64,000 bases of DNA from Salinilacihabitans rarus (GTDB lineage Archaea; Halobacteriota; Halobacteria; Halobacteriales; Natrialbaceae), in NCBI RefSeq assembly GCF_024296665.1, contig NZ_CP100762.1, forward strand, positions 3,348,001-3,412,000, read 5' to 3'. Below the pieces are notes generated by a model that did not search any database, was not told the origin of the DNA, and saw nothing but the letters and a program-made list of their open reading frames with translations. This document shows, in pieces, positions 17,869 to 25,901 of this stretch (position 1 is its first letter; each line of letters opens with the position of its first letter). A program made the position numbers and the translations under genes.

Positions 17869-18357
17869 TCAGAGAAAGCGGTCGTCGGCCCGCTTCGTCC
17901 GGACCGACTCCTCGGACGCCGCGATCCAGCCCGCCTCGGCGTCGTCCGGCACGTCGAAGCCGGGGACGAACGGCTTGACGTCCAGCAGCGGGGTCCCGTC
18001 GACGACGTCCACGCCGCTGACGGTCAGCGTCGGCCCGTCGACGCCGTCGACCGCGACGACCGAGAGGCCGATGGAGTTCGGCCGCTGGGGCGCCCGCGTC
18101 GCGAACAGTCCCCGCTCGTCGTCGTCGAGGAACGGTTCGACCCGCAACGAGACGTCGTCGTCGGACGCGTGGAAGTGGTACAACAGGATGCAGTGGGAGA
18201 AGCCGTCGAGGTCCTGTAACCCCGCGGCGTACCGTTCTTCGAGTTCGACCGTTCCGACCGCCGCCTCGTCGCCGGCCGGCTGGATCGGCATCCCCTCCGG
18301 GTCGTCGAAGGGGGTCCGGATCACGCCGATCGGCTCGTACGCTATCTCGTCGCTCAC
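17869..18357 (-). CDS. trmO: TrmO-type tRNA t6A37 N6-methyltransferase
   Basis: TsaA/TrmO beta-barrel protein (162 residues) that methylates threonylcarbamoyladenosine at position 37 of tRNAs using SAM. Typical are the start YEPIGVIRTPFDDPEGMPIQ, then GLQDLDGFSHCILLYHFHAS, the highly conserved RAPQRPNSIGLSVV and a final LLDVKPFVPGFD. A GTG at 18357 is chosen because the homology begins right after it; a TTG at 18384 would add nine unconserved residues. The gene stands alone, divergent from the next. Confidence 0.9.
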   Translation of the reverse strand: MSDEIAYEPIGVIRTPFDDPEGMPIQPAGDEAAVGTVELEERYAAGLQDLDGFSHCILLYHFHASDDDVSLRVEPFLDDDERGLFATRAPQRPNSIGLSVVAVDGVDGPTLTVSGVDVVDGTPLLDVKPFVPGFDVPDDAEAGWIAASEESVRTKRADDRFL

Positions 18358-18537
18358 ACCCGCGGATCGGTCGCGAAACGACAAAGCTCTACCCCTCGCC
18401 GCCGGCGTCGTCGCGGCGAGGTGCCGCGCCCGCGACCGCCGGATTCCGCGAGAGCTGACCGTCTTCGTCCCGTGGCCGTCCCCAAAATGGTTGGCACAAC
18501 CGTTACCGCCGCGAGCTTTCTACCGCACCCGTTCACG

Positions 18538-18903
18538 ATGGCGCTCGCTTCCTTCCCCCGGGCGACGCCGAACGGACCGGGAACCTCGCGGCTGCGGGCC
18601 GCATTCGGACTCGCGTGGCTCGCCGACCTGATCGCGACGGTCTTCCTGTTCGTCGTCCCGTACGCCCACGAGTTGAACCCCGTCACCGTCCTGCTCCACG
18701 AGGCGCTCGGACTGCCGGGCGTCGTGCTCGCGGCTGCCTCCTACGCCGCGGTCGTCGTCGCGGTCGGAGGCCTCCTGCGAGAGCCCCTCGACGGGCAGTT
18801 CGTCGCCGTCGCGGCGTCGCTGTACGCCCTGTTCGCGACGAACAACGTCGTCCTGCTGGCGGTCCGCGAGCCGCTCCCCGAGGCGCTCGTCCCGTTGCTG
18901 TGA
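18538..18903 (+). CDS. Small membrane protein of unknown function
   Basis: 121 residues with three to four hydrophobic segments: FGLAWLADLIATVFLFVVPY, VLHEALGLPGVVLAAASYAA and FVAVAASLYALFATNNVVLL. The short loops contain few charged residues. The ATG at 18538 is about 25 nt after a CTTTCTA box, which suggests a leaderless transcript. The family is common in haloarchaea but I cannot assign a role. It is convergent with the small zinc-finger gene. Confidence 0.7.
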   Translation: MALASFPRATPNGPGTSRLRAAFGLAWLADLIATVFLFVVPYAHELNPVTVLLHEALGLPGVVLAAASYAAVVVAVGGLLREPLDGQFVAVAASLYALFATNNVVLLAVREPLPEALVPLL

Positions 18904-18937
18904 CCGTCCGACCGCCGCTCGCCGTCGCTGGCGAGTC

Positions 18938-19096
18938 TCAGGAGACGTCCTCCTCCTCGAACGCCTCGACCTCGGCGGCGACGAACTTCGCTAGCTTGCG
19001 CTTCGTGTGGTCGTCGACGAGGTGGTCTTCGAGGCGCCGGCCGGGGCTCACCTCGTCGTGGCAGATGGGACACTCGATCCGCGACCGAGTCGCCAT
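18938..19096 (-). CDS. Small C2H2-like zinc-finger protein
   Basis: 52-residue protein with one putative zinc site: CPIC near residue 10 and HLVDDH about 15 residues later (C-x2-C…H-x4-H). The rest is a charged helix ending in a glutamate-rich tail (AEVEAFEEEDVS). Small single-zinc-finger proteins are numerous in haloarchaea and some act as regulators, for example of biofilm or lipid genes. The ATG at 19096 gives the shortest form containing the whole finger. Confidence 0.7.
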   Translation of the reverse strand: MATRSRIECPICHDEVSPGRRLEDHLVDDHTKRKLAKFVAAEVEAFEEEDVS

Positions 19097-19176
19097 ACGT
19101 AGGACGTAATTCCCGCGATCAAAAGCGTGTAGCCGGAACGTGCAACGCACGTAGCCGGAACGTGAAACGCGCGGCG

Positions 19177-20712
19177 TCAGTCGCTGGGCTCGGCGCCGAT
19201 CCACCGATCCCAGAACGTCCTGAACTCCGCGTCGTCCTCGGTGATGCGGTCCCACTCGGCGAGACCGCGCTCCTCGCGGGTGCCGGGGATCGTGTTGTCG
19301 AGGACGAGCGCGGCGAGGCCGCCGACGGCCATCCCGGTCGAGCCGATGACGTAGATCGTGTCCGCGAACACCTGTTCGCTCAGGACCGGGCCGAGCAGCG
19401 CGACGCCCTCCATGGCCGCCCGGAACTCGCCGACGGTCCCGTAGTTGCCCATGTACGCCGGAATCGCGAGGCCGACGAACAGCGCGAAGCCGACGATGAA
19501 GACGTTGCGCGAGGAGTCGAGGTCGACGTGCCGGAGCGTGCGCAGCCCGACGGCCACGATCTGGGCGAACATGGCGATGAAGAGCCCGCCGACGATCGGG
19601 TTGGGCAGCGTGGCGATGAGTTGGCCGAAGTAGCCGACGAAGCCGGCGACGATCATCACGACCGCGCCGATCTTGACGACGTACCGGGAGGCGACGCCGG
19701 TCAGCCCGATGGCGCCGATGTTCTCGGAGTACGACGTCGACCCGCCGGTACCCATGATGCCCGCGAAGACGTTCATCAGCCCCTCCATCCCGATGCCGTG
19801 GTTGATGCGCTTCTCGCTCGGCGCCGCGGAGCCGGTGAGGTTCGCGACGGCGTAGTAGTCACCGATGCTCTCGACGATCGAGGCGAGCACGCCCGCGACC
19901 ATACCGACGACGAACGCGGTCGTGAACTCGGGGACGCCCCACTGGAACGGGTAGATCGGCAGCAGGAACGAGGCGTCGGCGATCTCCCCGAGGGGGACGT
20001 AGCCCGGGTGGTCGGCCCCGTAGACGCCCTGGACGGACAGCACCGCGGCCACGATCCAGGCGATGACGATCGCGAGGATCACCGGGTAGAGCCGGAACGC
20101 CTTGTGCTTGACGTCGAGGTACTGCGAGAACAGGAGGATCAGCCCGAGCGTGAACGCGAGCAGACCCCAGCTGGTTTCCGACGGCACGGTGATCTGGTCG
20201 ACGCCGAACAGCGACAGCCCGATCAGCGCGATCGTCGGCGCGATGACCACCGGCGAGAGGAACCGCCGGAGTTTGCCCACGAGGCCGAAGTAGCCGAGCA
20301 CGACCTGCACCGTCGCGGCGGCGATGATCGCCCCCTGTAACTGCAACAGCGCCGTCTGCCAGTCCCCGCCGCCCGCCCCTCCCGCGGTGACCGCGAGGAT
20401 GATCGCGATCGCCGGCGCGAGCATCGAGAACGGCGCCCCCTGGACGATCGGATACCGGTTGCCGAACGTGGTCTGTGCGAGCGTCGCGATGCCGGAGACC
20501 ACGAAGAACGTGCCGATGAACTGCGCCCGCACCTCGCCCGGCATTCCCATCACGTCGGCGAGAATCAGCGGCACCGCGATGTTCGCCCCGACCATCGTCA
20601 GGTAGTGCTGGATGCCGAGCACCGTCGATTCCCCCAACGGCGGTCGTTCGTCGATTCCGTACTCGAGCGCGTCGTCTGCGGACCTTACGTCCGCTGGGTC
20701 CTCCCCCGTCAT
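19177..20712 (-). CDS. NCS2-family xanthine/uracil permease
   Basis: Nucleobase/cation symporter-2 of 511 residues with about 14 membrane helices. The N-terminal YGIDERPPLGESTVLGIQHY is the family opening; SVLVIPSIV-type segments are replaced by GVYGADHPGYVPLGEIADAS; and GVFAGIMGTGGSTSYSENIG near residue 320 corresponds to the NCS2 signature before helix 10. The acidic, probably cytoplasmic ends carry no added domains. It imports xanthine, uracil or a related base with protons; exact specificity is not evident. No purine or pyrimidine catabolic gene is adjacent. Confidence 0.92.
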   Translation of the reverse strand: MTGEDPADVRSADDALEYGIDERPPLGESTVLGIQHYLTMVGANIAVPLILADVMGMPGEVRAQFIGTFFVVSGIATLAQTTFGNRYPIVQGAPFSMLAPAIAIILAVTAGGAGGGDWQTALLQLQGAIIAAATVQVVLGYFGLVGKLRRFLSPVVIAPTIALIGLSLFGVDQITVPSETSWGLLAFTLGLILLFSQYLDVKHKAFRLYPVILAIVIAWIVAAVLSVQGVYGADHPGYVPLGEIADASFLLPIYPFQWGVPEFTTAFVVGMVAGVLASIVESIGDYYAVANLTGSAAPSEKRINHGIGMEGLMNVFAGIMGTGGSTSYSENIGAIGLTGVASRYVVKIGAVVMIVAGFVGYFGQLIATLPNPIVGGLFIAMFAQIVAVGLRTLRHVDLDSSRNVFIVGFALFVGLAIPAYMGNYGTVGEFRAAMEGVALLGPVLSEQVFADTIYVIGSTGMAVGGLAALVLDNTIPGTREERGLAEWDRITEDDAEFRTFWDRWIGAEPSD

Positions 20713-20797
20713 TCGCTCGTCGTCGGATAGCTGGTGAGGGGGTTGAAAGAGCCGTCGATCCGTCCCGGGGACGCCCGGTCGCCGGGCGACGGGACGC

Positions 20798-21178
20798 TCA
20801 GCGGTCGGGAGCCGGCGCGACGACGACCGGCCGGTCGGCCTCGGCGACGACCGCGGCCGCGAGCGCGCCGTCGGCGCCCGCTTCGTCCGGTCCGCCGGGG
20901 CCCGGGACGACGACCTCGTCGGGGTCGCGCTCCGCGGCCGCTTCGAGTACCGCGGCGGCCGGATCGCCCGTCCGAACGTCGGTCGCGAGGTCGCCGACGC
21001 CCCCGAGGCGACCCCTCGCGACGTTCAGTGCGTCCTCGGCGTCCCGCCGCGGCCCGGGGTCGTCCGGGGGGGCGAGGCCGACGACCGTCACGGCGTCGGC
21101 CGCCGTCGCCCGCTCCGCGAGGTAGTCACAGACCGCCGCCGTCGCGTGGACCGAGTCGGTGCCGACGAGGTAGTGCAC
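20798..21178 (-). CDS. Universal stress protein-like domain protein
   Basis: About 126 residues with a UspA-like fold: an opening strand (HYLVGTDSVHATAAVCDYLA), a central DEVVVPGPGGPDEAGADGAL where the usual nucleotide loop G-x2-G-x9-G(S/T) would be, and a final strand PVVVAPAPDR. The P-loop-like residues are partly degenerate. The GTG at 21178 is chosen because the Usp fold begins there; longer in-frame starts exist. It is divergent from the glutamate-rich operon with a 129-bp gap. Confidence 0.65.
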   Translation of the reverse strand: MHYLVGTDSVHATAAVCDYLAERATAADAVTVVGLAPPDDPGPRRDAEDALNVARGRLGGVGDLATDVRTGDPAAAVLEAAAERDPDEVVVPGPGGPDEAGADGALAAAVVAEADRPVVVAPAPDR

Positions 21179-21307
21179 GCCGACGGCTACGAACGCCCGG
21201 ACCAAAGCGTCACCGGCCCGACGGTGGCCCTCGCCGCGCTCGTGGCCCGCTATAGCACATGCAAGGCCAACCACCACACGCCTGTCTCACGTCTCTCTTT
21301 CCGGATA

Positions 21308-22294
21308 ATGACCACGGACACGACAGGCGACGGGCGCGAGGAGCGTCCGGCTCGCACACCGGTCGCAGCCGGCGCCGACGAGGGTGCCGGTCGCGGCCGG
21401 CGGGCGAGGGTTGTGACGGACGGGGGCGTAACCGACGTGACGGGCGACGAGGCGGCCGCCGACGAGGGCGAGGGGTCCGAGGAAACGCAAGCGGAAGCCG
21501 AGTCCGCGGGCGCGGAAGGCGAGGACGACGCGGAGTCGGAAGCGGAGACCGAGGAAGAGCAGCCGGAGGACGAAGCCGAGGAGGCCGAAGAGGCCGAGGA
21601 GGCCGAGTCAGAGGAAGGTGAGGAAGGCAAAGAGGCCGAGTCAGAGGAAGGTGAGGAGGCCGAAGAGGCCGAGGAGGGAGAAGAAGCCGGCGAGGGCGAA
21701 GCCGAAGCGGCCGAAGAAGGCGACGAGGGCGCACACGGCGGCGACGCCGAGGACGTCTACGAGAGCGACGAGGCCTCGGGCGTCCTCCACCTCGACCTCG
21801 ACGGCCTGTTCCTCGACCTGCTCGGACTGGAGGTCAACCTCAACGAGGTGACCCTCGACGTGTCGGCCCGCCCGGGCGGGAACAACCTGCTCGGCAACCT
21901 GCTGTCGGCGGTGACGGGCCTTCTCGACGGCGTCGGGTCGCCGCTGAGCGCGCTGACGAACAAGCTCGGCGGGGCGGTGAACCGCGTCCTCGGCATCCTG
22001 CCGGGCGTCGGTGGCGAAGACGGCGAGGAAGGCGAAGCGGGCGACGAGGGAGACGGCGACCCCGGCCTCCTCTCGCGGCTCGGCGGCTGGCTCCGCGGCC
22101 TGCCGGGGGCCGTCGCGGGCTGGTTCCGCCGGCGGCTAGCGGGCCTCGTCGGGCGGCTTCCGCTCGAAGACGTGATCGCGACGATCGTTCGGACGGCGAT
22201 CCAGCAGTTGATCGAGGCCGCGGAGTCGCGAACGGCCGAGGAAGAAGCGCCGGAGGAGGCGGAAGCGCCGTCCGGCGCGGAGGCCGAAGCATGA
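21308..22294 (+). CDS. Glutamate-rich protein with NLLGNLL domain (acidic operon gene 1)
   Basis: 328 residues without a signal peptide. A basic-to-neutral N-terminus (about 50 residues) is followed by an extremely Glu/Ala-rich repetitive stretch (about 52-142, EEAEEAEE-type). A folded domain follows at about 150-210 (LHLDLDGLFLDLLGLEVNLN, then SARPGGNNLLGNLLSAVTG). I recognise this pattern from bacterial secreted proteins of unknown function. The C-terminus has an amphipathic glycine-rich helix (GGWLRGLPGAVAGWFRRRLA) and an acidic tail. The ATG at 21308 follows a TATAG box at 21251 and a short leader. Its stop overlaps the next start (ATGA), so the genes are translationally coupled. Function unknown. 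Confidence 0.75.
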   Translation: MTTDTTGDGREERPARTPVAAGADEGAGRGRRARVVTDGGVTDVTGDEAAADEGEGSEETQAEAESAGAEGEDDAESEAETEEEQPEDEAEEAEEAEEAESEEGEEGKEAESEEGEEAEEAEEGEEAGEGEAEAAEEGDEGAHGGDAEDVYESDEASGVLHLDLDGLFLDLLGLEVNLNEVTLDVSARPGGNNLLGNLLSAVTGLLDGVGSPLSALTNKLGGAVNRVLGILPGVGGEDGEEGEAGDEGDGDPGLLSRLGGWLRGLPGAVAGWFRRRLAGLVGRLPLEDVIATIVRTAIQQLIEAAESRTAEEEAPEEAEAPSGAEAEA

Positions 22295-22758
22295 GCGGGG
22301 AGAGCGAGAGCGCCCAGTCGGGGTCGGAGTCGCTCGTCCAGCGCATCGACTACGAACGCATCGCCGAGAACGTCGACTTCGAGGACCTGCTCGAGGGGAC
22401 CCGATGGGAGGGCGAACTCGACGGCGACGAGCCGACGGGGACGGCCCTCGGCGGGTTGATCGGCGCGATCATCGGCCGGCGGGTCGGCGAGATCCTCGGG
22501 CGGACGATCGGCGAGACGGTGATCGAGGAGATACTCGGGCGCGAGGACGAGGAAGAAGCGGACGAGGAAGAGGGCGAGGAAGAAGAGGCCGAGGAAGAAG
22601 CCGAAGAGAGCGAGACCGAGGAAGAAGAAGGCGAGCAAGCGGAAGGCGAGGAAGAAGAAGGGGACGACGCGGAAGCGGAAGCGAGCGACGAGGAAGCGGA
22701 AGCCGAAGCGGCCGAGGACGGAGAGCGCGAAGAGGGGGAGGACGACGGTGACTCCTGA
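22291..22758 (+). CDS. Glycine-zipper, glutamate-rich protein (acidic operon gene 2)
   Basis: 155 residues in two parts. The first ~85 residues contain a short helix (RIDYERIAENVDFEDLLEG) and a striking glycine zipper, GGLIGAIIGRRVGEILGRTI, in which glycines recur every fourth residue for six turns (about 53-73). The last ~70 residues are almost only Glu, Ala, Asp and Gly, predicted disordered. The zipper region aligns with the start of gene 3, so the two are tandem paralogues. Glycine zippers pack helices tightly and often insert in membranes or oligomerise. The start overlaps the stop of gene 1. Confidence 0.75.
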   Translation: MSGESESAQSGSESLVQRIDYERIAENVDFEDLLEGTRWEGELDGDEPTGTALGGLIGAIIGRRVGEILGRTIGETVIEEILGREDEEEADEEEGEEEEAEEEAEESETEEEEGEQAEGEEEEGDDAEAEASDEEAEAEAAEDGEREEGEDDGDS

Positions 22759-22797
22759 CCCCGTTCCGGCGGCGCGGCCCGCGGGGGGTGAGACGCC

Positions 22798-23457
22798 GTG
22801 AGCGACGAGTCCGGACTTCGGGAGGTCGTCGTCGAGGAGGTGACCGAGCAGGTCGACGTCGGGAGGCTCGTCGACGGCGAGAGCCTGCAAGACCAGTTCG
22901 ACGGCGCGACCGTCGGCGAGTCCGTCTTCGGGCGACTCGGCGAGCGCCTCGGCCGCGAGATCGGCGCGTCCGTCGGCGCGAGCGTCCACGAGGCCCTCGA
23001 ACGCGGCCTCGAAGAGGGCGAGAGCCTCCGGGACCTGCTCGACCACCTCGTCGAGGCGGTCCGCGAGGGGCTTCGAGCCGTGTTCGGGGGCGAGGGCCCC
23101 GGGGACGTTCGCTCGCTCGTCGACGAGACCGCCGAGGCGGCCGGCATCGACGGTCTCGTTCCGGAACCGGAAGCGGACGAGGTGCCGGAGGCCGAGGCCG
23201 AGGAAGCCGCGGAACCCGGAGCCGAGGCGGCCGACGAGGCCCCGGCGGAAGCCGCGGAGATGGCCGAGACCGAGGACGGCCCCTCGGTGGAGGACCTAGA
23301 GGAGTTGCGGACGGAGACGCTCCGGGACTTCCTGTCGATGCTGTCCTACACCGACCTCCAGTCGATCGCGAAGGACCTCGACGTGCGGGCGAACCTGAGC
23401 CGCGAGGAGATGACCGACCGGATCGTCGAGACCGTCGCGGACGGCGGCGAGCAGTGA
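22798..23457 (+). CDS. Glycine-zipper protein with SAP/Rho-N-like C-terminus (acidic operon gene 3)
   Basis: 219 residues starting at a GTG with a GGGGTGAG sequence 6-7 nt upstream. The N-terminal ~70 residues resemble gene 2: a VDVGRLVDGE segment, then GRLGERLGREIGASVGASV with glycine every fourth residue (about 44-62). A Glu/Ala-rich linker follows. The C-terminal ~45 residues (ELRTETLRDFLSMLSYTDLQ, then SIAKDLDVRANLSREEMTDR) look like a helix-extended-helix module as in SAP or Rho N-terminal domains, which often bind nucleic acid; this is inference. It lies 39 bp after gene 2 and 25 bp before gene 4. Confidence 0.75.
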   Translation: MSDESGLREVVVEEVTEQVDVGRLVDGESLQDQFDGATVGESVFGRLGERLGREIGASVGASVHEALERGLEEGESLRDLLDHLVEAVREGLRAVFGGEGPGDVRSLVDETAEAAGIDGLVPEPEADEVPEAEAEEAAEPGAEAADEAPAEAAEMAETEDGPSVEDLEELRTETLRDFLSMLSYTDLQSIAKDLDVRANLSREEMTDRIVETVADGGEQ

Positions 23458-23482
23458 GACCCCCACGAGGTGCCTACACGAC

Positions 23483-24340
23483 ATGAGCGACCCACCGGAC
23501 GAGCGCGCGAGCGAGATTCTGGACGACGCGGCGGCGACCGTCGCGGACCTCCCGCCGGAGGCGGACCCGGAGGGGCTCCGCGACGAACTGGACGACGCGG
23601 ACGAGGACGCCCTGCGCGACTTCGCGGCGGCCGCCCGGGAAGTCGTCGAGGAGAGCGAGCCGGCCGACGTACTCGCGGCGGTCGGACTCTCGGAACTGCC
23701 CGACGGGAGCGAGCCGTCCTCGCTCCCGGAGGCCATCGCCGCGGGCGACCCCGGGAAGGTCGCCGACCTGCGGTCGCTGCTGATCCTCTCGAAACTGGCC
23801 GGCGAGTGGCGCGACGACGAGGCGGTCGGGCAGCGCCTGTCGGAACTCCGGGAGACGCTCGGCGAGCGGGCCGGGCCGTCGGCGCCCGACGAGGGGGAGG
23901 CCGACGCGGAGGGCGACGAGGCCGAGGCCGAACGCGCGGCGGACGAACGCGACGCCGAGGGCGGCGACCTCGAATCGACGCTCCAGTCGGCGATGGACGA
24001 CGCCCTCGGCGGGTTCGGCGACGAGGTCGCGGCCGTCCGGGAGCGTCTGGAGGGGATGCGCTCGGACGAGGGGGAGGGAGCGACCGCGGACGACGGATCT
24101 GCTGACGGGGTGGAGGCCGGAGCCGAGGCGGCGGACGAAGCGCCGACGGCGAAAGCGGAAGCCGAGACGGCCGAGGAGGGCGAGGGCCTCCTCGGCGGGC
24201 TGGGCGACTCGTCGGGGCAGTCCTCGGGCGTCGCCACCATGCACTCGACGGTCGCGCCGTCGCCCTCGAAGCGGGCGGACATGCGCGCGGTCAGGCGCTT
24301 CTCGACGATGCCGAAGCGACACCGGTCGGACGAGGAGTGA
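23483..24340 (+). CDS. Acidic coiled protein with basic C-terminal tail (acidic operon gene 4)
   Basis: 285 residues. The N-terminal ~130 residues are predicted helical and folded (ASEILDDAAATVADLPPEAD; ADLRSLLILSKLAGEWRDDE), followed by disordered Glu/Ala/Asp-rich segments and one helix (LESTLQSAMDDALGGFGDEV). Unlike the other three products, its last ~35 residues are basic and Ser/Met containing (SKRADMRAVRRFSTMPKRHR), a possible docking or nucleic-acid/membrane-binding tail. The start is an ATG 25 bp after gene 3. I recognise no family. Confidence 0.7.
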   Translation: MSDPPDERASEILDDAAATVADLPPEADPEGLRDELDDADEDALRDFAAAAREVVEESEPADVLAAVGLSELPDGSEPSSLPEAIAAGDPGKVADLRSLLILSKLAGEWRDDEAVGQRLSELRETLGERAGPSAPDEGEADAEGDEAEAERAADERDAEGGDLESTLQSAMDDALGGFGDEVAAVRERLEGMRSDEGEGATADDGSADGVEAGAEAADEAPTAKAEAETAEEGEGLLGGLGDSSGQSSGVATMHSTVAPSPSKRADMRAVRRFSTMPKRHRSDEE

Positions 24341-24427
24341 AACGGCACGTGGGTCCCGACGCGGCGGGGAAGTACTGCAGGCGGGTCACCGCTGAAGCCT
24401 TATCCCCGGACGTGCCGTCTCCCGCCC

Positions 24428-24901
24428 ATGACGAGACACGTGAGCGCCGAACAGGTCCGGCGGTGGCTCGACGAGACCGCCGTCCGCGGCGTGACCCACC
24501 ACGACGAGGCGGACGCGGAATTCAACTTTCAGGTCGAACTCTCGCGGCTGCCGATCCACGTCGTCAAGGAGGAGCCGTGGGGGCCGGTCCGGATCGTCGG
24601 CCGGACGGGGTTCGACTCGGACCGGGCGAAGGAACTGCTGTGCGACGACGAGCGCCGCGGCGAGTTGCTCCGCGCGGTCGGGCCGATGCTGGCGGCGACG
24701 CCGGGATTCTACACGTTCCTCGACGAGGAGGGCGCGCCCTGCGAGTTGCGCCACGCGGAGACGATCCAGCTCGAGTACCGCGTCTACCCTGACGGGGCGA
24801 GCCAGCAGACGCTGATGAACGGGGTGATGGCGGTCGGGAAGGGAATGCGGTACGTTCGGTCGGTGATCGTCTCGATGGGGACGGTCGACGACGGCCCGTG
24901 A
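24428..24901 (+). CDS. DUF2299-like conserved protein
   Basis: 157-residue soluble protein. It begins with a helix HVSAEQVRRWLDETAVRGVT, then strands FNFQVELSRLPIHVVKEEPW, and ends with a long helix GMRYVRSVIVSMGTV. It resembles the archaeal DUF2299 family, thought from overall shape to relate to secretion-chaperone-like folds; the assignment is by memory of the pattern and only moderately sure. A CCTTATCC box lies about 25 nt before the ATG, fitting a leaderless transcript. It follows the acidic operon on the same strand (87-bp gap) but probably has its own promoter. Confidence 0.65.
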   Translation: MTRHVSAEQVRRWLDETAVRGVTHHDEADAEFNFQVELSRLPIHVVKEEPWGPVRIVGRTGFDSDRAKELLCDDERRGELLRAVGPMLAATPGFYTFLDEEGAPCELRHAETIQLEYRVYPDGASQQTLMNGVMAVGKGMRYVRSVIVSMGTVDDGP

Positions 24902-24950
24902 CTGCCCGACGGCCGGAACGGAAATTTACGTCGGGGGCCCTACGTGACGT

Positions 24951-25400
24951 ATGATGGACTCCATCCTCGTCGCGACCGACGGCAGCGACACCGCCGGGGA
25001 GGCGGCCGGCTACGCGATCGACCTCGCGGACCGACTCGGGGCGTCGCTGCACGGCATCTCGGTCGTCGAGACCCGGACGGCCTACGACAACGCCATCGTC
25101 GACCCCGAGGAGGCGGAGGCCGCCCTCCGCGAGCGGGCACGCGAGGCGCTGGCTGCCCTCGAGGACGCGGCCGCGGCCGCCGGCGTGTCCGTCGAGACGA
25201 CGGTCGAGCGGGGCGTCCCGCACGAGGAGATCATCGCGTACGCCGAGGCCCACGACGTCTCGACGATCGTGGTCGGATCGAGCGGGCGGTCGTCGTTCAG
25301 GCGGGCGCTGCTGGGGAGTACGGCCGACGCGCTCGTGCGGCTGTCGCCGGTACCGGTGCTGGTGGTCGGGGACCCGGTCGAGCGGGCGCCCGACCCGTAG
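24951..25400 (+). CDS. Universal stress protein (UspA family)
   Basis: 149 residues with the complete Usp fold: the opening strand and aspartate (SILVATDGSDTAGEAAGYAI), then HDVSTIVVGSSGRSSFRRALLGSTADAL, which carries the ATP-binding G-x2-G-x9-G-S/T motif, and a closing strand PVPVLVVGD. It is therefore likely an ATP-binding type stress protein. Two ATG codons are adjacent at 24951; the first is 20-25 nt from a TTTACG-type box. It is the first of three Usp-type genes in 1.4 kb. Confidence 0.93.
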   Translation: MMDSILVATDGSDTAGEAAGYAIDLADRLGASLHGISVVETRTAYDNAIVDPEEAEAALRERAREALAALEDAAAAAGVSVETTVERGVPHEEIIAYAEAHDVSTIVVGSSGRSSFRRALLGSTADALVRLSPVPVLVVGDPVERAPDP

Positions 25401-25441
25401 CGGGCCGAACTTTTACCTCCGCCGTCCGCACACAGTGGGGC

Positions 25442-25888
25442 ATGACGTTACTCGCCCCGTTCGACGGCACGGCCCTCTCGCGGGCCGCGCTCGAACGCGC
25501 CGCGGAGTTCGCCGACCTGACCGACGACGACGTACTCGCGCTGACGGTCGTCCCCGACGACCGCGACTACGCGGTCGAGCGCGGCTGGATCCCCGAGGAC
25601 GTGTCGTTCGACCCGGAGCGGGTCGCGGCCGCGATGGAGTCGCAGGTCCACGACATCGCCCCCGAGGCGGCGTTTCGCAGCGAGATCGTCGATTCGGACG
25701 AGCCGACGGCGACGGCGACGACGAACGTCGTCAGGGAGATCCGCCGGGTCGCCGCCGCGGTCGACGCCGCGGTCGTCTTCGTCGGGACGGAGAACGCGGG
25801 CGGGGTAACCGCGCCGCTGTCGAGCGTCGGCGCCCCGGTCGTACACGACCCGAGCTACGACGTCTACATCGTCCGCCACGCCGACTGA
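25442..25888 (+). CDS. Universal stress protein-like protein, divergent
   Basis: 148 residues with a Usp-like order of strands and helices: LLAPFDGTALSRAALERAAE at the start, a central VREIRRVAAAVDAAVVFVGT, and VGAPVVHDPSYDVYIVRHAD at the end. The glycine-rich ATP loop is weak (ENAGGVTAPLSSVG), so nucleotide binding may be lost. A TTTTAC box precedes the ATG by about 30 nt, suggesting separate transcription from the upstream usp gene (41-bp gap). Confidence 0.8.
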   Translation: MTLLAPFDGTALSRAALERAAEFADLTDDDVLALTVVPDDRDYAVERGWIPEDVSFDPERVAAAMESQVHDIAPEAAFRSEIVDSDEPTATATTNVVREIRRVAAAVDAAVVFVGTENAGGVTAPLSSVGAPVVHDPSYDVYIVRHAD

Positions 25889-25901
25889 ACCGCGGCGACG
25901 C

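Noticed and set aside
21460-21735. Glutamate-rich tract as a DNA tandem repeat or sequencing artefact
   Set aside because: The repeats are imperfect at DNA level, the frame stays open through them, and the neighbouring genes have the same bias; it is coding low complexity.
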